This document shows, piece by piece, positions 61,435 through 64,000 of a stretch of DNA of 64,000 nt. The notes under the pieces are model-generated. The model did not search any database, was not told where the DNA came from, and saw only the letters and a program-made list of their open reading frames with translations. Numbering within the stretch: position 1 is the stretch's first letter; every line of letters begins with the position of its first letter. The DNA comes from Costus lasius (Eukaryota > Streptophyta > Magnoliopsida > Zingiberales > Costaceae): NCBI GenBank assembly GCA_027563935.2, contig CM050448.1:120020493-120084492 (forward strand), given 5' to 3'. Position numbers and translations under genes: made by a program.

Positions 61435-62498
61435 GATTAAATTTACATAGGAGTCAAAATCTAGAATTATAAAATTAGTCACCCTTGTAACATACAAATG
61501 ACAATTAAATTATGCATAATCAAGTATTCAACCGGTTTATAATTGGTTTAAACAATAATCATTATGAAAATATATAATATCATATTAATTTATTCAATTT
61601 ATAAAATAATGTATAATAAAAAAATGTTTTTTTTTATTTAGTCAAGTATTTAGGGTTAAAGTTAAGTGACTATTTAAGTTAGGTTTGTGTTGCCTAAAAA
61701 TATAGGCAACTAATGTTTAAGTGAAAAATAGAATAAGGAGACACTTTTAAGTTTAGCCAATATGTTAAATGCATGTTTATGACTCATTTACTCATATTAT
61801 TGAGTTTTCATAGATCCAATATAGATGATAATTAGCACCAAAGAATATCTTACCAACCGCTACTTGAAAGTGGCTATATTGAAGAACTTAGATTGTCTAC
61901 ATGAGGTTAAGGTTCGGAAAGAATCTTTGAATGCATTTTAAAATGTGTTGTCTTCACTCACTTCTTTTTTTTACAAGGATTGTAGTTCATTGCTACCTTC
62001 TCCAAACTACTCTTCCTTCTCCAAACTACAATTCAATATACAAGGATTGTAGGGTCACCCTTGTCTCATAAGTTGTTGTGTTATTACCTCTTTCATCATC
62101 TAACCAATAATCAAAGTAGCTACCTTAAGATATTTCCTCAAGGAAGCCACCATCACTTTTGCTCATGCATCCATGACTTGGTACTAGTTTTCATCATCTT
62201 TTGTTGTCAACCTCGAGTCAATTCATAGTGTCTATCCCTCAATGCTATATCAACTCCTTTTTAGGCATAATTGAGAATGCTATTGCAAGAGGTACCTGAT
62301 AAACTCCCCTTAGCACAAGTTTGGCTAGGGTGTTTATGCCATGAGAATGTCCACCCACTCCATCCCTATGTTTGGTAAATGATACACTAGGAACTCACTT
62401 GGGGAATCCCTAGTAGAAGCTCACTTGGTCTAGATTGGATATAATCTAGGGTAACATAGTCAAGAGTTCTCATAAATAAATTTATTGGGTAGGGAATG
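61435..62498. other. Intergenic, nothing recognised
   Basis: AT-rich DNA between the hAT element and the LTR at the right edge. No gene, tandem array or element terminus is visible. Confidence 0.45.
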
Positions 62499-64000
62499 TG
62501 TTACACCCGTGACGGATACGGGCAAATAGAAATAGTAAAATATAATAAAATATATATATTGGGGTACGTTGGATGGGACTCGGCACTGTGCACGCGTGCC
62601 TGAGCCCATCTCTCCCTATCGCAGTGTCTTTTTCCCATCTCACTCCCCCGCCTCGCGTCCGCCTTTCCATCACGAACAACGAGCGCCGTCCTCCTTCTGC
62701 TTCGATCGATGCTCGCCCTCACTTCCACCTTCGTCCGTCGCGTCCCGACGAGCTCCGGCGAGATCCGGCGTCGGAGAGACCAAGATCTGCTTCCTGCGAG
62801 CAGATTTCCGACGAAGCTCTCTCTTCCTTCTTCTCCCTCGCGTCCGACGGAAAACTCCAGATCCGACGTCCAACGCGTCTCCGACGTCTCCAGCGACCTT
62901 CCTCCGGCCTCGGCGGGCATTTTCGCCGCCTCCCGAAGCTTCTTCTGGCGTCTTCGTCTCCGGCGCCGGCGAGTTGCACGGGCGGCGCCGACAGCTTCGA
63001 TCCCAGATCTCCGGCGACCCTGACCCCCTTTCGCGAAACGGGCTGTACGACCGAACTCCTCTCGGCGTCGGCTTCATTCTGCCTACCGGAAAGCTCCGAT
63101 CTGACCACCGGAGTTACTGTTCCGGCGATCACTGTAGCGGCGGCGCTACTGTTCCGGTGAACTTTCCGGCGAACATCAATTTCCGTGCTGACGACTCGGT
63201 TACGCGCGCGTGGTTGGTTCTCGCGTATCCCGACTTCCGGTGGTGATTACCGGTGGTGATTATTCGTTCGCACAAGGCTGCGAACTCGGTTAGTACCCGT
63301 ACCCGCCTTTATACGTATACAAACGCATGCGTAAACATAAACTTGGACCTGTATATCTGACAAACCTGATTAAATGATTATACCTGGACATGACTACCTA
63401 ATACTGACTCTTACAAGTAGATTAGCATAATATGAGAACTTACACCTGATTTACCTGTTAGGACTTGTTGACTGATCGCGTGATATCGGGTTGGTTCTGT
63501 TTTACTGTACGTCTGCATCTGAGGTAGGGATTCTACCTCCGTTCTTTGTTACGGTGCCAACCACATGTGTAGTTAGCGGCACCTCCCTTATTGCTTATTA
63601 TCACTGTTGATTTCTGTTCTAACTCCCGTTCTGCTCTGCGTACATTCCTATTGACATAAATTGTTGCATGAAACACGGTATGAGTATTTTTGTTCTTGCA
63701 TGTTTATTGGTAGTTGGTAGGTGGTATGAGTTCTGTATATGTACATTGAGGATTGACTGTCTAGCGATAGACATGTCAGTATACCTCAGATACTGCATGT
63801 GAGATTTCTGTCGAGACGCTGTATGATCGTCTCTGACCGAGAGAGTCCGATGTTATGGGCTTGAGGTCTGTTATCAGCCCAATAAGGGGTTGTACTGAGT
63901 GTAGGACGTTACACTAGCGGGCTGTCGACGGACAGTCGTCTCTACTATTCGGGGAGCCATCAGTAGGGACCACTCTATTTTATAGAGTTGCGGGTCGTGG
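62499..64000 (+). mobile_element. Start of a long GC-rich LTR, cut by the window edge
   Basis: At 62499 the sequence changes abruptly from AT-rich to TGTTACACCCGTGACGG, a TG start typical of gypsy-type LTRs. GC-rich text with CCGGCGA and CACTGTAGCGG words follows, as found in long plant LTRs. Overlapping frames of up to 225 aa at 62569-63246 are low-complexity Arg/Ser/Pro translations without domains. The other LTR and the internal region would lie to the right. The Ty3-gypsy class is a guess from the terminus and style. Confidence 0.45.

Noticed and set aside
62569..63246. 225-aa open frame at the right edge
   Set aside because: Overlapping frames on both strands, Arg/Ser/Pro low complexity and no domain. 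It sits inside a probable LTR, and GC-rich composition explains the open frames.

Overview
The window is nuclear DNA of a flowering plant, most likely a monocot outside the grasses. It is AT-rich and gene-poor, with GT-AG introns, short exons and many small transposable elements. The plant assignment rests on plant-specific families: a D1-type cyclin, a GASA/snakin peptide, and a plant U-box/ARM E3 ligase. Species is not determined.

Five protein-coding genes can be supported with exon-level evidence. (1) CYCD1-type cyclin, minus strand, 13232 down to 11151, six exons, 316 aa. (2) tRNA (guanine-N7-)-methyltransferase, plus strand, 17593-18453, two coding exons, 258 aa. (3) A GASA/snakin cysteine-rich secreted peptide, plus strand, 21812-22370, three exons, 124 aa. 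(4) An intronless U-box/armadillo E3 ubiquitin ligase of the PUB38-41 type, plus strand, 35031-36863, 610 aa. (5) A SAM-domain protein, minus strand, 59765 down to 38016, seven small exons spread over 21.7 kb, 334 aa. The genes are independent transcription units and there is no operon-like logic. An exon-like segment at 165-341 may belong to a sixth, unrecognised gene.

The rest is transposable-element derived or featureless AT-rich DNA. Best supported are two members of one small non-autonomous LTR-retrotransposon family (41277-43032 plus strand; 46953-49485 minus strand). Both sit in introns of the SAM gene, both carry only gag-like coding sequence, and both have a primer-binding site that appears complementary to plant tRNA-Tyr. 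Others are two Mutator-type MITEs of one family (1258-1694 and 30016-30383) and several hAT-type elements with 8-bp target duplications (31850-33897, 34150-34678, 60327-61426; weaker at 2287-2627). The 31850-33897 element holds nested TTA-flanked elements and a G-rich minisatellite. A TRIM-like element lies at 57578-58091, and a GC-rich LTR begins near 62499 and runs off the right edge.

Tandem repeats include a ~42-bp array at about 28165-28850 flanked by ~80-bp direct repeats, a degenerate ~50-bp array at 14770-15470, an ~80-bp array at 54800-55160 and a 180-bp duplication at 58361-58720. I found no CRISPR array, rRNA or tRNA gene. Nothing clearly amounts to a new biological system; the most novel material is the gag-only retroelement pair and the hairpin-unit minisatellite.
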